A stretch of 37,378 nt of DNA from CAIKMD01 sp036490955 (GCA_036490955.1 DASXCX010000123.1:1-37378); one strand, 5' to 3'; numbered from the stretch's first letter, positions 1 to 9,270 are shown. The notes: generated by a model not told the origin, from the sequence alone. Made by a program: numbers and translations.

Positions 1-872
1 CCGGTCGGGTCCTTGTAGTAGTCCTCGCCTTTGACGAAAAGCCAGGAATCGAATTGCGTCGCCGGGATCTTGGTGAAATCAGAGAAGATCTTTACGGCTT
101 CCACGTGATGCGCGGGATCGCTGAACCAGCGCAACTCGAGCAGGGAATCCTCGATATAATCGACCACCGCGGCGCGGTTCTTCTCGAGGAAGCCCTGCCG
201 CGCCACCAGCTCGGCCATTTGCGCGCGTCCGACGGCGTCTTTCTGAGTAAAGAGCGTCCGCGCATAAGCCCGCAGCGACGGATCGCCGTTGGTCAGGCGC
301 GTGCCGGGAATGAGATCGACTTTGTGCTCTTTCAGCATCGGCGGCATGTTGCCGAAGCCGGCTTCGAGGATGGTGACGTCGCGATTGGGCTCGAGCCCGT
401 TCTTCCTAAAGATCGCGCGCAGCACCATGTCGACGGCGCTACCCGCGCTGTTGGTCACGGCAACGCGGCCTTTCATATCGGCGATCGACTGGATCGGTCC
501 ATCCTTGAGCACGAAGAACTCGTTCGAATAGCCGCCGGGCGCGCCATCCTGGAACATGTCGGCGACGATGCGCAGATCGGTCATATGCGCGTTGAACACC
601 GCCGTCGGGAGCGCCGAGAAGCCGAAGCCAACGAAATCGATCTCGTTCGCGGCGAGCGCCGTGATCTGCGGCGGCGAACCCTGAAAATGCGTCATATCGA
701 TGACGTAGGATTGGCCCGCGTGGCGCAGCACGTCCTTCGGCCCGATCGTCACCAACGGCACGTCCGAGCTGCCCGACACCCAGCCGACACGCAGATGCGC
801 CGGATCGGCAGCGGCGATGGTCGCGCTCGCGATGACGAGTGACGCAGCGAGCGCACTAGTCCCTAACTTCAT
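1..872 (-). CDS. ABC transporter substrate-binding protein, NitT/TauT type, C-terminus cut by window edge
   Basis: Reading the minus strand from ATG at 872 gives 290 codons that stay open to the window edge, so the C-terminus is missing. The start has a good ribosome site (AGGGGG about 6 nt upstream). Residues 1-22 form a Sec signal peptide ending AAA before Asp23, followed by the beta-strand 'LRVGWV' typical of periplasmic binding proteins of the NMT1/SsuA/TauA fold. Later segments 'ITALAANEIDFVGFG', 'IADMKGRVAVTNSAGSAVD' and 'LKEHKVDLIPG' follow the usual ligand-cleft layout of that fold. The likely role is capture of a small organic anion in the periplasm. No permease or ATPase gene is visible, though these could lie beyond the left edge. 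It follows the dehydratase gene on the same strand, but a hairpin lies between them. The ligand cannot be named. Confidence 0.85.
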   Translation of the reverse strand, partial: MKLGTSALAASLVIASATIAAADPAHLRVGWVSGSSDVPLVTIGPKDVLRHAGQSYVIDMTHFQGSPPQITALAANEIDFVGFGFSALPTAVFNAHMTDLRIVADMFQDGAPGGYSNEFFVLKDGPIQSIADMKGRVAVTNSAGSAVDMVLRAIFRKNGLEPNRDVTILEAGFGNMPPMLKEHKVDLIPGTRLTNGDPSLRAYARTLFTQKDAVGRAQMAELVARQGFLEKNRAAVVDYIEDSLLELRWFSDPAHHVEAVKIFSDFTKIPATQFDSWLFVKGEDYYKDPT

Positions 873-903
873 TCGTTTCCCCCTGTTTTCTCTCTCGTCT
901 TTT

Positions 904-963
904 CCGCGCAAACGGGGATCCAGGGCAAATCTGCGCCGTATTCCTGGGTGCCCGCTTTCGCGG
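904..963. repeat. Imperfect inverted repeat between dehydratase and binding-protein genes
   Basis: Arms 904-924 and 943-963 are 21 nt each and complementary at 17 of 21 positions, with an 18-nt loop. The sequence resembles the 'ccgcgaaagcgggcacccagg' dispersed palindromes of alphaproteobacterial intergenic regions. It lies after the dehydratase stop and before the binding-protein start, both read leftward, so as RNA it could attenuate read-through. There is no clear U tract. Confidence 0.5.
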
Positions 964-997
964 TAAAAGCGAACTTAATGAATCTTCCCGCGATCCT

Positions 998-2734
998 TCA
1001 ATGCGACGGTCGCGGCACGGCGGCACCGCTGTTGCCGATAAGAAAATCGAGATCGCAGCCGAGATGCGCCTGCTGCACATGCTGCTGATAGAGCTTCACC
1101 CAGCCGCGTTCGGCATGCGGCTTTGGCGGCGTCCAGTTCGCGCGCCGCGCCGCGAGCTCTTTCTCGCTCACCTCCAAATGCAGCCGTCGCTTCTCGACAT
1201 CAAGCTCGATCATGTCGCCATCCTTGACCAGCGCCAGCGGCCCGCCCACGGCTGACTCGGGCGAGACATGCAGCACCACCGCGCCATAAGCCGTGCCGCT
1301 CATGCGCGCATCGGAGATGCGTACCATGTCCATGATCCCTTTCTGCAGCACCTTCTTCGGCAACGGCAGATTGCCGAGTTCGGGGAAGCCGGGATAGCCC
1401 TTGGGGCCGGCGCCCTGCAGCACCATCACGCAATTCTCGTCGATATCGAGCGTCGGATCGTCGATCCGCGCCTTGAAATCCTCGATGCTCGAGAACACCA
1501 CGGCGCGACCGCGATGGTGCAAGAGGCCCGGCATGTGCGCCGCCGACGGTTTGATCACCGCGCCGTCGGGACAGAGATTGCCGCGCAACACGGCGATGCC
1601 GGCGTGTTCTTTCAGCGGCGCCTGCGGCGAGCGGATCACCTCTTCGTTCCAATTCTGGGCATCGGCGATATTCTCGCCCAGCGTCTTCCCGTTGACCGTC
1701 AGCGCGTCCCGGTGGATGAGCTCGCCGAGGGATTTGATCACCGCGGCGAGCCCGCCGGCGTAGTAGAAATCCTCCATCAGATATTTGCCGTGCGGCATCA
1801 GATCGGTGAGCAGCGGCATGTCGTGGCCGAGCCGGTCAAAATCGTCGAGCGCCAGCGTCACGCCGATGCGGCCGGCGAGCGCGAGCAGATGCACGATCGC
1901 ATTGGTCGAGCCGCCGATCGCGGCGTTGACACGGATCGCATTCTCGAACGCGGCACGCGTCAAGATTTTGGACATGCGCAGATCTTCGTGCACCATCTCC
2001 ACCGCGCGCCGCCCGGCCATATGCGCCAACACATAGCGCCGGGCATCGACCGCGGGGATCGCCGCGTTCGCCGGCAACCCCATGCCGAGCGCCTCAACCA
2101 TGCTCGCCATAGTCGAGGCCGTGCCCATCGTCATGCAATGTCCGGCCGAGCGGGACAGACAGCTTTCCGCCTCCATGAACGCGCTGAGCTCCATCTTGCC
2201 GGCGCGCACGTCCTCGCTCATCGACCAGACGGCGGTGCCCGAGCCGATACGCTTGCCCTGGAACCAGCCGCTCAGCATCGGCCCGCCCGAAACGACGATC
2301 GCTGGCAGGTCGACGCTCGCCGCCCCCATCATCAGCGCCGGCGTTGTCTTGTCGCAGCCGACGAGCAGCACCAGCCCATCCAAGGGATTGGCCCGGATCG
2401 TCTCCTCGACATCGATGCTGGCGAGATTGCGGTAGAGCATCGTCGTCGGCCGCATCAGCGTCTCGCCGAGGCTCATCACCGGGAACTCGACCGGAAAGCC
2501 CCCCATCTCCCAGACCCCGCGCTTCACGTGTTCGGCGATGTCGCGAAAATGTGCGTTGCATGGTGTCAGCTCGGACCAGGTATTGCAAATGCCGATCACC
2601 GGCCGGCCGTCGAAGACATGACTCGGCAGGCCTTGATTGCGCATCCAGGCGCGGTGATTGAAGCCGTCGCGATCCTGGCCGCCAAACCAGGCGGCGCTCC
2701 GCAGCGCTCGTTTGTTCTTCGGATCATCGGGCAT
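998..2734 (-). CDS. IlvD/Edd-family sugar-acid dehydratase (L-arabinonate dehydratase-like)
   Basis: This 578-residue protein belongs to the [Fe-S]-dependent IlvD/Edd dehydratases, which remove water from 2,3-dihydroxy acids to give 2-keto acids. Length and N-terminal sequence fit the L-arabinonate/D-xylonate branch better than branched-chain amino-acid IlvD. Candidate cluster cysteines are Cys59 (ELTPCN), Cys127 (VGCDKTTP) and Cys200 (SAGHCMTMG), the spacing I recall for rhizobial arabinonate dehydratase. The C-terminal half has the expected 'ISDARMSGTAYG' motif. The start was chosen at ATG 2734 because GAGGAG lies 6 nt upstream of it. The ATG at 2740 directly abuts that site, and the open frame further upstream (to 3013) overlaps the AsmA-like gene in another frame. 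Substrate specificity inside the family is inferred. The neighbouring binding protein could supply the acid or its precursor. Confidence 0.92.
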   Translation of the reverse strand: MPDDPKNKRALRSAAWFGGQDRDGFNHRAWMRNQGLPSHVFDGRPVIGICNTWSELTPCNAHFRDIAEHVKRGVWEMGGFPVEFPVMSLGETLMRPTTMLYRNLASIDVEETIRANPLDGLVLLVGCDKTTPALMMGAASVDLPAIVVSGGPMLSGWFQGKRIGSGTAVWSMSEDVRAGKMELSAFMEAESCLSRSAGHCMTMGTASTMASMVEALGMGLPANAAIPAVDARRYVLAHMAGRRAVEMVHEDLRMSKILTRAAFENAIRVNAAIGGSTNAIVHLLALAGRIGVTLALDDFDRLGHDMPLLTDLMPHGKYLMEDFYYAGGLAAVIKSLGELIHRDALTVNGKTLGENIADAQNWNEEVIRSPQAPLKEHAGIAVLRGNLCPDGAVIKPSAAHMPGLLHHRGRAVVFSSIEDFKARIDDPTLDIDENCVMVLQGAGPKGYPGFPELGNLPLPKKVLQKGIMDMVRISDARMSGTAYGAVVLHVSPESAVGGPLALVKDGDMIELDVEKRRLHLEVSEKELAARRANWTPPKPHAERGWVKLYQQHVQQAHLGCDLDFLIGNSGAAVPRPSH

Positions 2735-2793
2735 CGGCATCTCCTCGTCGCGCGAGCAGAATAGCAGATGCCACGTCGGCCGCGGCGGGCTCC

Positions 2794-4941
2794 TTAGCGA
2801 GCCGGCTTCGGCGGCGGCACGCGTTTCGGTTCCGGAGTCGCGATCGGCGCTTGCGCTTCCTGCGGGACGGAAGAGTTTGCCGCTGGTCCCGGATTGGGCT
2901 CGGCGGCACCGCTCGGCAAGATCGCCGGCGCGTTCGGCGCGCCGGTGGTCGGTCCCGCCGCTTGCGAGGATACCGGCTGCTGATTCTGCGCCGCGGCGAT
3001 CAGCGCGCCGCAATTGTGGTCTTTGCCGAGGCCGAGCTGGATGGTCGCCAGCAGGCCGGCCGGCGGAAACACCGCACCGATGGCCGCCGCAATGCCGATG
3101 CGCGCCGCGAGCGCACCGGGTTCCGGCTTCACATGCGGATCCTTAAACGAGCCCGTGATGTCGATGGGCGCATGCAGCGCACCGACGCTGATATGCTTGC
3201 CTTCCTCGCTGATCTGGTAAGCGATGCCCTCGTCGCGCAGATCGATATTGCCCTTGCCGTAGACGTTGCCCTGGTCGGTATCGAGGACCAGCGCGCGCGT
3301 GTCGAGCACGCCGTTTTTCAACGCGAAATCGCTCACCAGGCAATTGATTTTCGCCGTGGTCGGCAGGCCAAGCAGCGACGCCAGCGTGCCGCCGACATCG
3401 AGTCCGGCTGCGTTGACGACGATCGCGCTGAGATCACCGTTGCCCATGAAGAGCTTCAGATCGCCGTTGCTGTGCGCCAGGATCCGCGCCAGCGAATTGC
3501 CGGTGCCCTCGATCGCCCAATGGCCGCCGATGACGCCGACGCCTTGGGCGAATTTCACGTTTTGCAGGACGCGCTGGAGATCGACATGGCGGAAATCGAT
3601 ATCGGCTTTGGCCTGAATCGGATCGACGCGCCCATCGAGTTCGATCTTCGAACTGATCGTGCCGCTGCCGACCGCGAAATCGAGCGGCTCGACTTTGATG
3701 TCGCCGTTTTCGATCGTGAGGCTCCCCTCGATATGATCGAGCGGCGCCCAGTCGGTGACGACATGCTCGCCGCGATAATGCACACGGTAATCGGTCGAAC
3801 GGATCTTGTTGAGATCGATCGCCGTATCCGGCAGCAGCGTTGGTTTCGCTTCCTGCGCCGCATGCTCGGCGCGCTGCTTCGGTCCTTCGGTTGGCGCTGC
3901 CTCCCGGCCGGGCGGCGCACCGATGAATCCACCCAGATCGGCCATGCGGACATTATGCGAGGTGAGATCGCCGGTAACGCGGGGCCGGTCGCCCACGCGA
4001 TCGACAGCGAGATCGCCCGCAAGATCGCTCTCGCCGACACGGCCGGTGAAGTTCTTGAAGCTTATCCGATTGCGGCCTTTGTCGTAGTCGAGATGGCCGC
4101 GCAGCGAATAGGGTGGCGACGGCGCGAGCGGCAGATCGAGGAGCTTGTAGAGATCGGCAAGGTCCTGACCCTGCAACTCGAGTTGCAGATTGGCGCCGCT
4201 CAATTGCTCGGGATGATCGATCGTTCCGGCGAGATGAACGCGCGTGTCGCCCGATTGCGCCGTCAGCTCGACGGGGTAGGGCTTATCGCTGTTGCGCAGC
4301 GCGAGCACCGAGCCGCCGACGAAATGCCCGTTGATCGGCTGCCCACCATAGGTGCCGGTGGCATCGATCATGATCTGCTGCTCGTGCTTCTGATCGGCGG
4401 GCTGGGTGCGCACCTTTACGCGGAGATCGGCCTTCAGCCGTGGATCGGCAAAGCGGAAATCGCCATCGGTGACGATCAGCGAGCCGATGCGCGGCGGTAT
4501 CGTGTTGCCGGAAGAATCTTCGGTGACCGGGAAGGTCCAATTGGGATTGCCTTTCGGACCCGGCCGCAAATCGCCTTCGGGGTGTTGCACGATGAGCTGG
4601 CTGACGATGATCTTTTTGCCGAAGCTCGACGCGAGCGCACGCAAATCGAAGCTCACGCGCAACTCGTCGATTGTGCCGGTTTGCGTGCCTTCGGGAAAAT
4701 CGGGCGGATTCCCAATGGCGATCCCGTCGAGGACGAGCGTCGGTTGCGCCGACAGCGCATTCTCGACATCGAAATATTGCAACGTGACGGGGCGCTGCAG
4801 CTCGTCGGCGATCTTCCTCGCGACCACCGGCCGGAGCCAATTCCAGTTCCAAGCGAAAGCCAGCACGATCAGAAACCCGATGAAGATACTTATTCCCGTC
4901 CAGATCGGATGCCGATGGAAACCGGTCCAAACCCGCGCCAC
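2794..4941 (-). CDS. AsmA-family envelope protein
   Basis: A 715-residue protein with one N-terminal membrane anchor (about residues 13-32) followed by a long periplasmic region rich in beta-structure. Segments 'VTLQYFDVENALSAQPTLVLDGIAIGNPPDFPE' (split here only for description), 'IDELRVSFDLRALASSFGKK' and a late 'DITGSFKDPHVKPEPGAL' are typical of AsmA/DUF748 proteins, which are linked to outer-membrane lipid transport and assembly. The last roughly 75 residues are Pro/Ala/Gln-rich and probably disordered. I chose the GTG at 4941, which has AGGAG 9 nt upstream and places the membrane segment near the N-terminus. The frame is open further upstream to 5187, but that extension lacks protein-like composition and overlaps the methyltransferase gene. 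It appears monocistronic. Confidence 0.85.
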   Translation of the reverse strand: MARVWTGFHRHPIWTGISIFIGFLIVLAFAWNWNWLRPVVARKIADELQRPVTLQYFDVENALSAQPTLVLDGIAIGNPPDFPEGTQTGTIDELRVSFDLRALASSFGKKIIVSQLIVQHPEGDLRPGPKGNPNWTFPVTEDSSGNTIPPRIGSLIVTDGDFRFADPRLKADLRVKVRTQPADQKHEQQIMIDATGTYGGQPINGHFVGGSVLALRNSDKPYPVELTAQSGDTRVHLAGTIDHPEQLSGANLQLELQGQDLADLYKLLDLPLAPSPPYSLRGHLDYDKGRNRISFKNFTGRVGESDLAGDLAVDRVGDRPRVTGDLTSHNVRMADLGGFIGAPPGREAAPTEGPKQRAEHAAQEAKPTLLPDTAIDLNKIRSTDYRVHYRGEHVVTDWAPLDHIEGSLTIENGDIKVEPLDFAVGSGTISSKIELDGRVDPIQAKADIDFRHVDLQRVLQNVKFAQGVGVIGGHWAIEGTGNSLARILAHSNGDLKLFMGNGDLSAIVVNAAGLDVGGTLASLLGLPTTAKINCLVSDFALKNGVLDTRALVLDTDQGNVYGKGNIDLRDEGIAYQISEEGKHISVGALHAPIDITGSFKDPHVKPEPGALAARIGIAAAIGAVFPPAGLLATIQLGLGKDHNCGALIAAAQNQQPVSSQAAGPTTGAPNAPAILPSGAAEPNPGPAANSSVPQEAQAPIATPEPKRVPPPKPAR

Positions 4942-5070
4942 AGCTTCGATCTCCTGTATTCGCAATTTGTTTGCCGGATATAACCGCGGCGCCACGGGTC
5001 GGTTGCGACATCGTGGATCAGGAAAGGCTCGCGGCGGGATAGAGCGCATAGAGCGCCTGGCATGTTTGTC

Positions 5071-5093
5071 GGCCGGCCGACGCTCGGCCGGCC
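5071..5093 (-). terminator. Strong GC hairpin between methyltransferase and AsmA-like genes
   Basis: GGCCGGCCGA (5071-5080), a 3-nt loop CGC, and TCGGCCGGCC (5084-5093) form a perfect 10-bp stem. It lies 36 nt after the stop of the methyltransferase gene, which is read leftward, and well upstream of the AsmA-like start. No U tract follows on the minus strand, so intrinsic termination is plausible but not assured. It may equally be a dispersed palindrome. Confidence 0.5.
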
Positions 5094-5128
5094 AACCGCG
5101 CCGCGTACGACCAGGGTGAATTGCCGAT

Positions 5129-5815
5129 TTAGGACTGCGGCAGCGTCGGATCGGAAGCGGCGACGAAGACGGCTTGGCGACAATCATCCGTCGCGGCGAC
5201 GAGCGTCAGCGCCTTGCCGCTCATGGCCTCAAAATCGCAGAGCGCTTTAAATTCATTCTCGAGATCTTCGATCTCATCGAACATGATGACGGTGCCGGGA
5301 CGAATATGCTTGTTAAGAAAGGTCAGGACCTGAAGCGTCGACCCATAAAGGTCGGCATCGATATGGATCCACAGCTGGGCTTGCGCTTCGTAGGTCCGAA
5401 GGAAGTCCGGCACGGTATCATCGAACCAGCCCTTGACGAAGCGGATACGAGCATCGTCGATTTGCGGAATCCGACCGCCGACATCGAAGGTGCCTTGCGG
5501 GTTCTCCTCGTTCCATTGCACCGGCAGCCCCTCGAAAGAGTCGAATCCCCAAAAGCGCGCATCGGCACAGCGATTATGCGACGCGATATACGACAACGAC
5601 TCCCCCTCGTAGACCCCGAATTCGAGGTAATCAAACGAGCGGTCGCGAATGATCTCCCGCGCTACCAGGTCGTAGAGCGCGAAGCGATTACGCACCCTTC
5701 TGCCATTGGCGTCGAAGCGCCGTGCGTAATCCGCGGCCAACACCATCCTGAGCATCGTCGAACTATGCGAGCCAACCAGCATTCGGGCGACACGTCGTTG
5801 CAAGGCATTTTGCAT
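5129..5815 (-). CDS. TylF/MycF-like class I SAM-dependent methyltransferase
   Basis: This 228-residue protein carries SAM motif I as 'YLEFGVYEGESL' (residues 63-74), the ribose-binding region 'FWGFDSFEGLP' (88-98), and the metal-binding segment 'IHIDADLYGST' (150-160) with Asp153 and Asp155. These are hallmarks of the Mg-dependent TylF/MycF O-methyltransferase family, whose studied members methylate sugar hydroxyls of macrolides. Many bacterial homologues are of unknown substrate and often sit near glycan genes. A glycan or small-molecule hydroxyl is likely, but the neighbours do not identify it. A fair ribosome site (AAAGGG) precedes ATG 5815. The gene diverges from the hydroxyacid dehydrogenase at 5978. 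Confidence 0.85.
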   Translation of the reverse strand: MQNALQRRVARMLVGSHSSTMLRMVLAADYARRFDANGRRVRNRFALYDLVAREIIRDRSFDYLEFGVYEGESLSYIASHNRCADARFWGFDSFEGLPVQWNEENPQGTFDVGGRIPQIDDARIRFVKGWFDDTVPDFLRTYEAQAQLWIHIDADLYGSTLQVLTFLNKHIRPGTVIMFDEIEDLENEFKALCDFEAMSGKALTLVAATDDCRQAVFVAASDPTLPQS

Positions 5816-5977
5816 AGGAACTTGCCCTTTTGAAAACCGCCACGCTCTTTGCGGCGCCTTTATTCTGCGAGATTTTGGCTAATTGATGGCTCGCGATGTC
5901 CGTGCTGGTCACCTATTGGTTACAGGATATAACGGGCGTGCCAACGAGGGCCGCCCGCGGGGAAGAGGATCAGCATC

Positions 5978-6886
5978 ATGAGCGAGCGCATTGCGTTTCT
6001 CGGCGTCGGCCTGATGGGCGCGCCAATGGCCGAGCGCCTTGTCGCCGCCGGCCACGATATTGTCCTTTGGAACCGCACGCGCGCGAAGGCCGAAGCGATC
6101 GCCGGTGCGCACGTTGCCGCGACACAAGCCGCCGCCGCGCAAGATGCGGATGTGTTGATCACCATGCTCGAGACCGGACCGGTGGTCGAAGCCGTGCTCT
6201 TCGGCTCGGATGGCGCCGCGGCGCCGCTGAAGCGCGGCGCGCTGGTGATCGATATGAGTTCCTCGCCACCGCCCCTCGCGCGCGACCACGCGCAACGCTT
6301 TGCGGCACGCACCATTGGCTATCTCGACGCGCCGGTTTCGGGTGGCGTGGTCGGAGCGCGCGCTGGCACCCTCGCGATCATGGCGGGCGGCGGCGCGGCG
6401 GATTTCGCGCGCGCGAAACCGATCTTCGAAGCGCTCGGACGGCCTACCCTGGTCGGCCCGCCGGGCAGCGGTCAGCTCGCCAAATGCTGCAACCAGGCGA
6501 TCGTCGCAATCACGATCGGCGCCGTTGCCGAGGCACTGCTGCTCGCCGCGGCCAGCGGCGCCGATCCCGCCGCCGTGCGCGAGGCCCTGCGCGGCGGCTT
6601 TGCCGATAGCCGCGTCCTCGAACTTCACGGCAAGCGCATGATCGAGCGTGATTTTCTTCCCGGCGGCCGCGCCCGCGTTCAGTTGAAGGATCAGGAGACG
6701 ATCCTCGCTGCCGCCCAAGCAGTGCAACTCCACCTGCCACTTTCCGAATGTGTGACCGCACTTTATCGCGATCTCGTCAACCACGGTGGCAGCGAACTCG
6801 ACCAAAACGCGTTGCTGCTGCAGCTTGAGCGCATCAACGTGCCGGCGCGGCTTGGTCAAGCGGCAGATAAAATTTCGCCTATGTAA
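5978..6886 (+). CDS. NAD(P)-dependent beta-hydroxyacid dehydrogenase (3-hydroxyisobutyrate dehydrogenase family)
   Basis: A 302-residue protein with the N-terminal nucleotide-binding motif 'FLGVGLMGAPMAERL' (Gly9, Gly11, Gly14), the substrate-binding loop 'DAPVSGG' (117-123) and the catalytic-lysine segment 'GSGQLAKCCNQ' with Lys169. Together these define the beta-hydroxyacid dehydrogenase family, which includes 3-hydroxyisobutyrate, tartronate-semialdehyde and 6-phosphogluconate dehydrogenases. The length suits the 3-hydroxyisobutyrate or tartronate-semialdehyde branch, but the exact substrate is not determined. It oxidises or reduces a 3-hydroxy acid or semialdehyde in the cytoplasm. GAGGA lies 8 nt before ATG. 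A second hydroxyacid dehydrogenase of a different superfamily lies 0.35 kb downstream on the other strand. Confidence 0.88.
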   Translation: MSERIAFLGVGLMGAPMAERLVAAGHDIVLWNRTRAKAEAIAGAHVAATQAAAAQDADVLITMLETGPVVEAVLFGSDGAAAPLKRGALVIDMSSSPPPLARDHAQRFAARTIGYLDAPVSGGVVGARAGTLAIMAGGGAADFARAKPIFEALGRPTLVGPPGSGQLAKCCNQAIVAITIGAVAEALLLAAASGADPAAVREALRGGFADSRVLELHGKRMIERDFLPGGRARVQLKDQETILAAAQAVQLHLPLSECVTALYRDLVNHGGSELDQNALLLQLERINVPARLGQAADKISPM

Positions 6887-6983
6887 TGTCGCACCAGATC
6901 GCGCGATCATAATTTCGCCACAGCGCGGACTTAATCTCTTCTTTGCTCACAAGGTGACGATTAGTCGCCGGAGGGAGGAGCAA

Positions 6984-7214
6984 ATGCAGTATCGCTGCTA
7001 TTATTTCGGCGCGAACGGTCAGCTCGTCGGGGCCGATACCATCGTTCGGGAGAGCGATAGCGATGCGCTCGCTGCAGCGCGAAAATTGTTCGCGCAGCGC
7101 GCCCATGCAACGGGTTACGATTTGCGGCAAGGAACGCGCTCTGTCGAAGCGCAACAGGAGCGGTCGCGCCAACCGCGTTCTCAACCCCAAACGGGCACGT
7201 CTCGCGCTGCCTGA
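6984..7214 (+). CDS. Small conserved alphaproteobacterial protein, unknown function
   Basis: A 76-residue protein starting at ATG 6984 behind a very strong ribosome site (GGAGGGAGGAG, about 3 nt spacing from its end). It begins 'MQYRCYYFGANGQLVGADTI' and continues with a helical segment 'SDSDALAAARKLFAQR'. This resembles the many short alphaproteobacterial proteins that open with YRCYF-like sequence and have an alanine-rich helix. The last 25 residues are Gln/Arg/Ser-rich and probably disordered. The frame is open upstream to 6786 inside the previous gene, but the strong ribosome site decides the start. No function is known to me. Confidence 0.7.
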   Translation: MQYRCYYFGANGQLVGADTIVRESDSDALAAARKLFAQRAHATGYDLRQGTRSVEAQQERSRQPRSQPQTGTSRAA

Positions 7215-7231
7215 CGCTCGATCACCTGGTG

Positions 7232-8170
7232 CTAGATCACCGGGGTGAGCAACGGCTTCCCGGCGAAATGCGCCCGTAGATTATCGACCATAAGATCGCC
7301 CATCGCGCGCCGCGTCGCGTGCGTGGCGCTGGCGATATGCGGTGCCAGCACGACATTGTCGAGCTTCAACAATGCTTCGGGCACGCGCGGCTCGTCGGCA
7401 TAAACATCGAGCGCCGCGCCGCCCAGTTGGTGCGACTGCAGTGCCGCGATCAACGCCGGCTGATCGACGACCGAGCCGCGGGCGATATTGACCAGCATGC
7501 CTTCGGGGCCGAGCGCCGCGATCACTGTGGCATCGACCAGATGGCGCGTCGCCTCGCCGCCTGGGCAGGTCAGCATCAGATAATCGCTGTCGCGTGCCAT
7601 GGCGGCGAGGTCGTCATAAAAGGGATAGACAACCCCGGGCGCGCGGCGCCGGCCGTAATAGACGATGCGCATGCCGAAAGCCTCGGCGCGTTTCGCCACC
7701 GCCGTGCCGATACGGCCGAGACCGACAATTCCCATCGTGGCACCGCCAAGCTTGGTAGCGAGCGGGAAGACGCCGCGAGTCCAGTCGCCCGCCCGAACGA
7801 AGCGGTCTGCGGCGACGAGGTTGCGCGCGAGATTGACGGCGAGGCCCATCCCGAGATCCGCGACGCAATCGGTGAGCACATCCGGCGCGTTGGTGACCGC
7901 AATGCCGCGCGCTCTCGCGGCGGCAAGGTCGATGTGGTCGGTGCCGACGCTCATCGCGGCGATGATCTCGAGCCTCGGCAACGCTTCCATCAGCTTGGCA
8001 GGGACCGGATAACTCGTGAAACTGGCAAATGCGCGTACGCGATCGGCCACCGGAGCAAGGAACGCGAGCGGCTCTTTCGCCTCCCAGAGCGAATGGATGG
8101 CAAACTCGCTTTCGAGCCTTTCCATGACTGGCCGATAAAGTTGCGGCGCGACAACGATATCGATCTTCAC
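7232..8170 (-). CDS. D-isomer-specific 2-hydroxyacid dehydrogenase (glyoxylate/hydroxypyruvate reductase-like)
   Basis: A complete 312-residue member of the D-2-hydroxyacid dehydrogenase family. The Rossmann motif is 'GIVGLGRIGTAVAKRA' (Gly150, Gly152, Gly155). The catalytic triad is readable as Arg231 in 'VNIARGSVVD', Glu260 in 'YADEP', and His278 in 'LAPHIASAT'. The sequence after the Rossmann turn, 'YYGRRRAPG', has basic residues that favour NADPH. Its size and the 'MSVGTDHIDL' segment match glyoxylate/hydroxypyruvate reductases and hydroxyphenylpyruvate reductases. It converges with the small gene ending at 7214, leaving 17 bp between them. The exact 2-keto acid reduced is not visible. 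Confidence 0.9.
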   Translation of the reverse strand: MKIDIVVAPQLYRPVMERLESEFAIHSLWEAKEPLAFLAPVADRVRAFASFTSYPVPAKLMEALPRLEIIAAMSVGTDHIDLAAARARGIAVTNAPDVLTDCVADLGMGLAVNLARNLVAADRFVRAGDWTRGVFPLATKLGGATMGIVGLGRIGTAVAKRAEAFGMRIVYYGRRRAPGVVYPFYDDLAAMARDSDYLMLTCPGGEATRHLVDATVIAALGPEGMLVNIARGSVVDQPALIAALQSHQLGGAALDVYADEPRVPEALLKLDNVVLAPHIASATHATRRAMGDLMVDNLRAHFAGKPLLTPVI

Positions 8171-8305
8171 GCGCCAACTCCGAAAGCCGCTCTAGTCGAT
8201 TGATCGAATGCCATCATCAATTCTATCCACAGGTTTTCGCCAATGCCCGCTTTTGCTTTTCGCGCAAACTCAATACAATTGCTCAAGCCTGGAGGCACGC
8301 ACAAG

Positions 8306-9226
8306 ATGACCGAGACGGTAAGGCGCGTCGCCGAATCCGTCATTGAGATCGGGCATACGGCCTATCCCGTGCTGACACCCGATTCTACCGTCGGGGCCGG
8401 GCTGCGTGTCATGATCGCGAGCGGATTGCGCAGCCTCAAAGGGGCCGGGCAGCGCGGCGGCTCTGATCGTCCCGAATCCATCCACCGTTTTCGCATCGGC
8501 TTGCGCCGCTTGCGCTCGGTGCTCAGCGCCTTCAGCAAGGTCTTGCCTGAGGAAGAGCACCACGCCCTCAACCAGCGGCTCGGCAGCGTCGGCCGAAGCT
8601 ATAGCCGGTTGCGCGAGTGGGACGTGTTCCTCGGCCACACCGTGCAGCCGTTGGCCGAGTCGTTGCCCGACGAGCCTTCGATCATCGAGATCGACGCGAC
8701 GGCGCGCGAGGCCCGGAAGCGCGCTCTCCCCGATACCGGCAGCTTGCGGCGTCAGATCGACGACATCATCACGACGATCGAAGAGGCGGAATGGCTCCAG
8801 CGTCCGACGGGCGCCTTCGAACTCGAATGGCAAAAGGATCTCAAAGGCTTTGCTGGTGGCCTGCTGGCAAAACGTCACCGCCGCATCCGCAAGCATTTGA
8901 AGAAGATCGACATCGCTGATCAGGAAGATTTCCACAATGTCCGGATCGAGGCGAAGAAAATCCGATATCCGACTGAAATGTTTGGAAATTTATTTGAGCC
9001 GAAAGCGGTGGACGCCTATCTCGACCGGCTCATCGGGGTGCAGGACGCGCTCGGGCATTTGAACGACACCTTGGTGGCCCGCGACCGGCTCATCGAACTG
9101 CCGATTTCCTCTCGGGCGCAGGGCTTGGTCTCGGGCTGGCTGGCGCATGAGGTCGCGGCACGCCGCGAACGCTTCCCGCGCGCCGCCAAGCAGTTGCGCA
9201 AAGCGGCACCTTTCTGGGAAGAATAG
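8306..9226 (+). CDS. CHAD domain-containing protein
   Basis: A 306-residue helical protein with the conserved CHAD histidine/arginine motifs. The first is 'IHRFRIGLRRLRSVLSAF', the second the C-terminal 'FHNVRIEAKKIRYPTEMFG', followed by 'GVQDALGHLNDTLVARDRL'. CHAD domains bind inorganic polyphosphate through these basic helices, and some localise to polyphosphate granules. There is no CYTH domain at the N-terminus, so this is a stand-alone CHAD protein. Start chosen at ATG 8306 behind GGAGG (10-nt spacing); the open frame extends 21 codons upstream without a ribosome site. No polyphosphate kinase or phosphatase gene is in the window. Confidence 0.9.
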   Translation: MTETVRRVAESVIEIGHTAYPVLTPDSTVGAGLRVMIASGLRSLKGAGQRGGSDRPESIHRFRIGLRRLRSVLSAFSKVLPEEEHHALNQRLGSVGRSYSRLREWDVFLGHTVQPLAESLPDEPSIIEIDATAREARKRALPDTGSLRRQIDDIITTIEEAEWLQRPTGAFELEWQKDLKGFAGGLLAKRHRRIRKHLKKIDIADQEDFHNVRIEAKKIRYPTEMFGNLFEPKAVDAYLDRLIGVQDALGHLNDTLVARDRLIELPISSRAQGLVSGWLAHEVAARRERFPRAAKQLRKAAPFWEE

Positions 9227-9270
9227 CCGGGCCTCTCCATCGTTTGTAGGCACGAGCCGAACTCCCTTTA

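Noticed and set aside
2851..4983. A 710-codon open frame on the plus strand opposite the AsmA-like gene
   Set aside because: It is rich in Arg, Asp, Ala and His in the manner of high-GC antisense frames, has no recognisable domain and no ribosome site, and is fully covered by a real gene on the minus strand.
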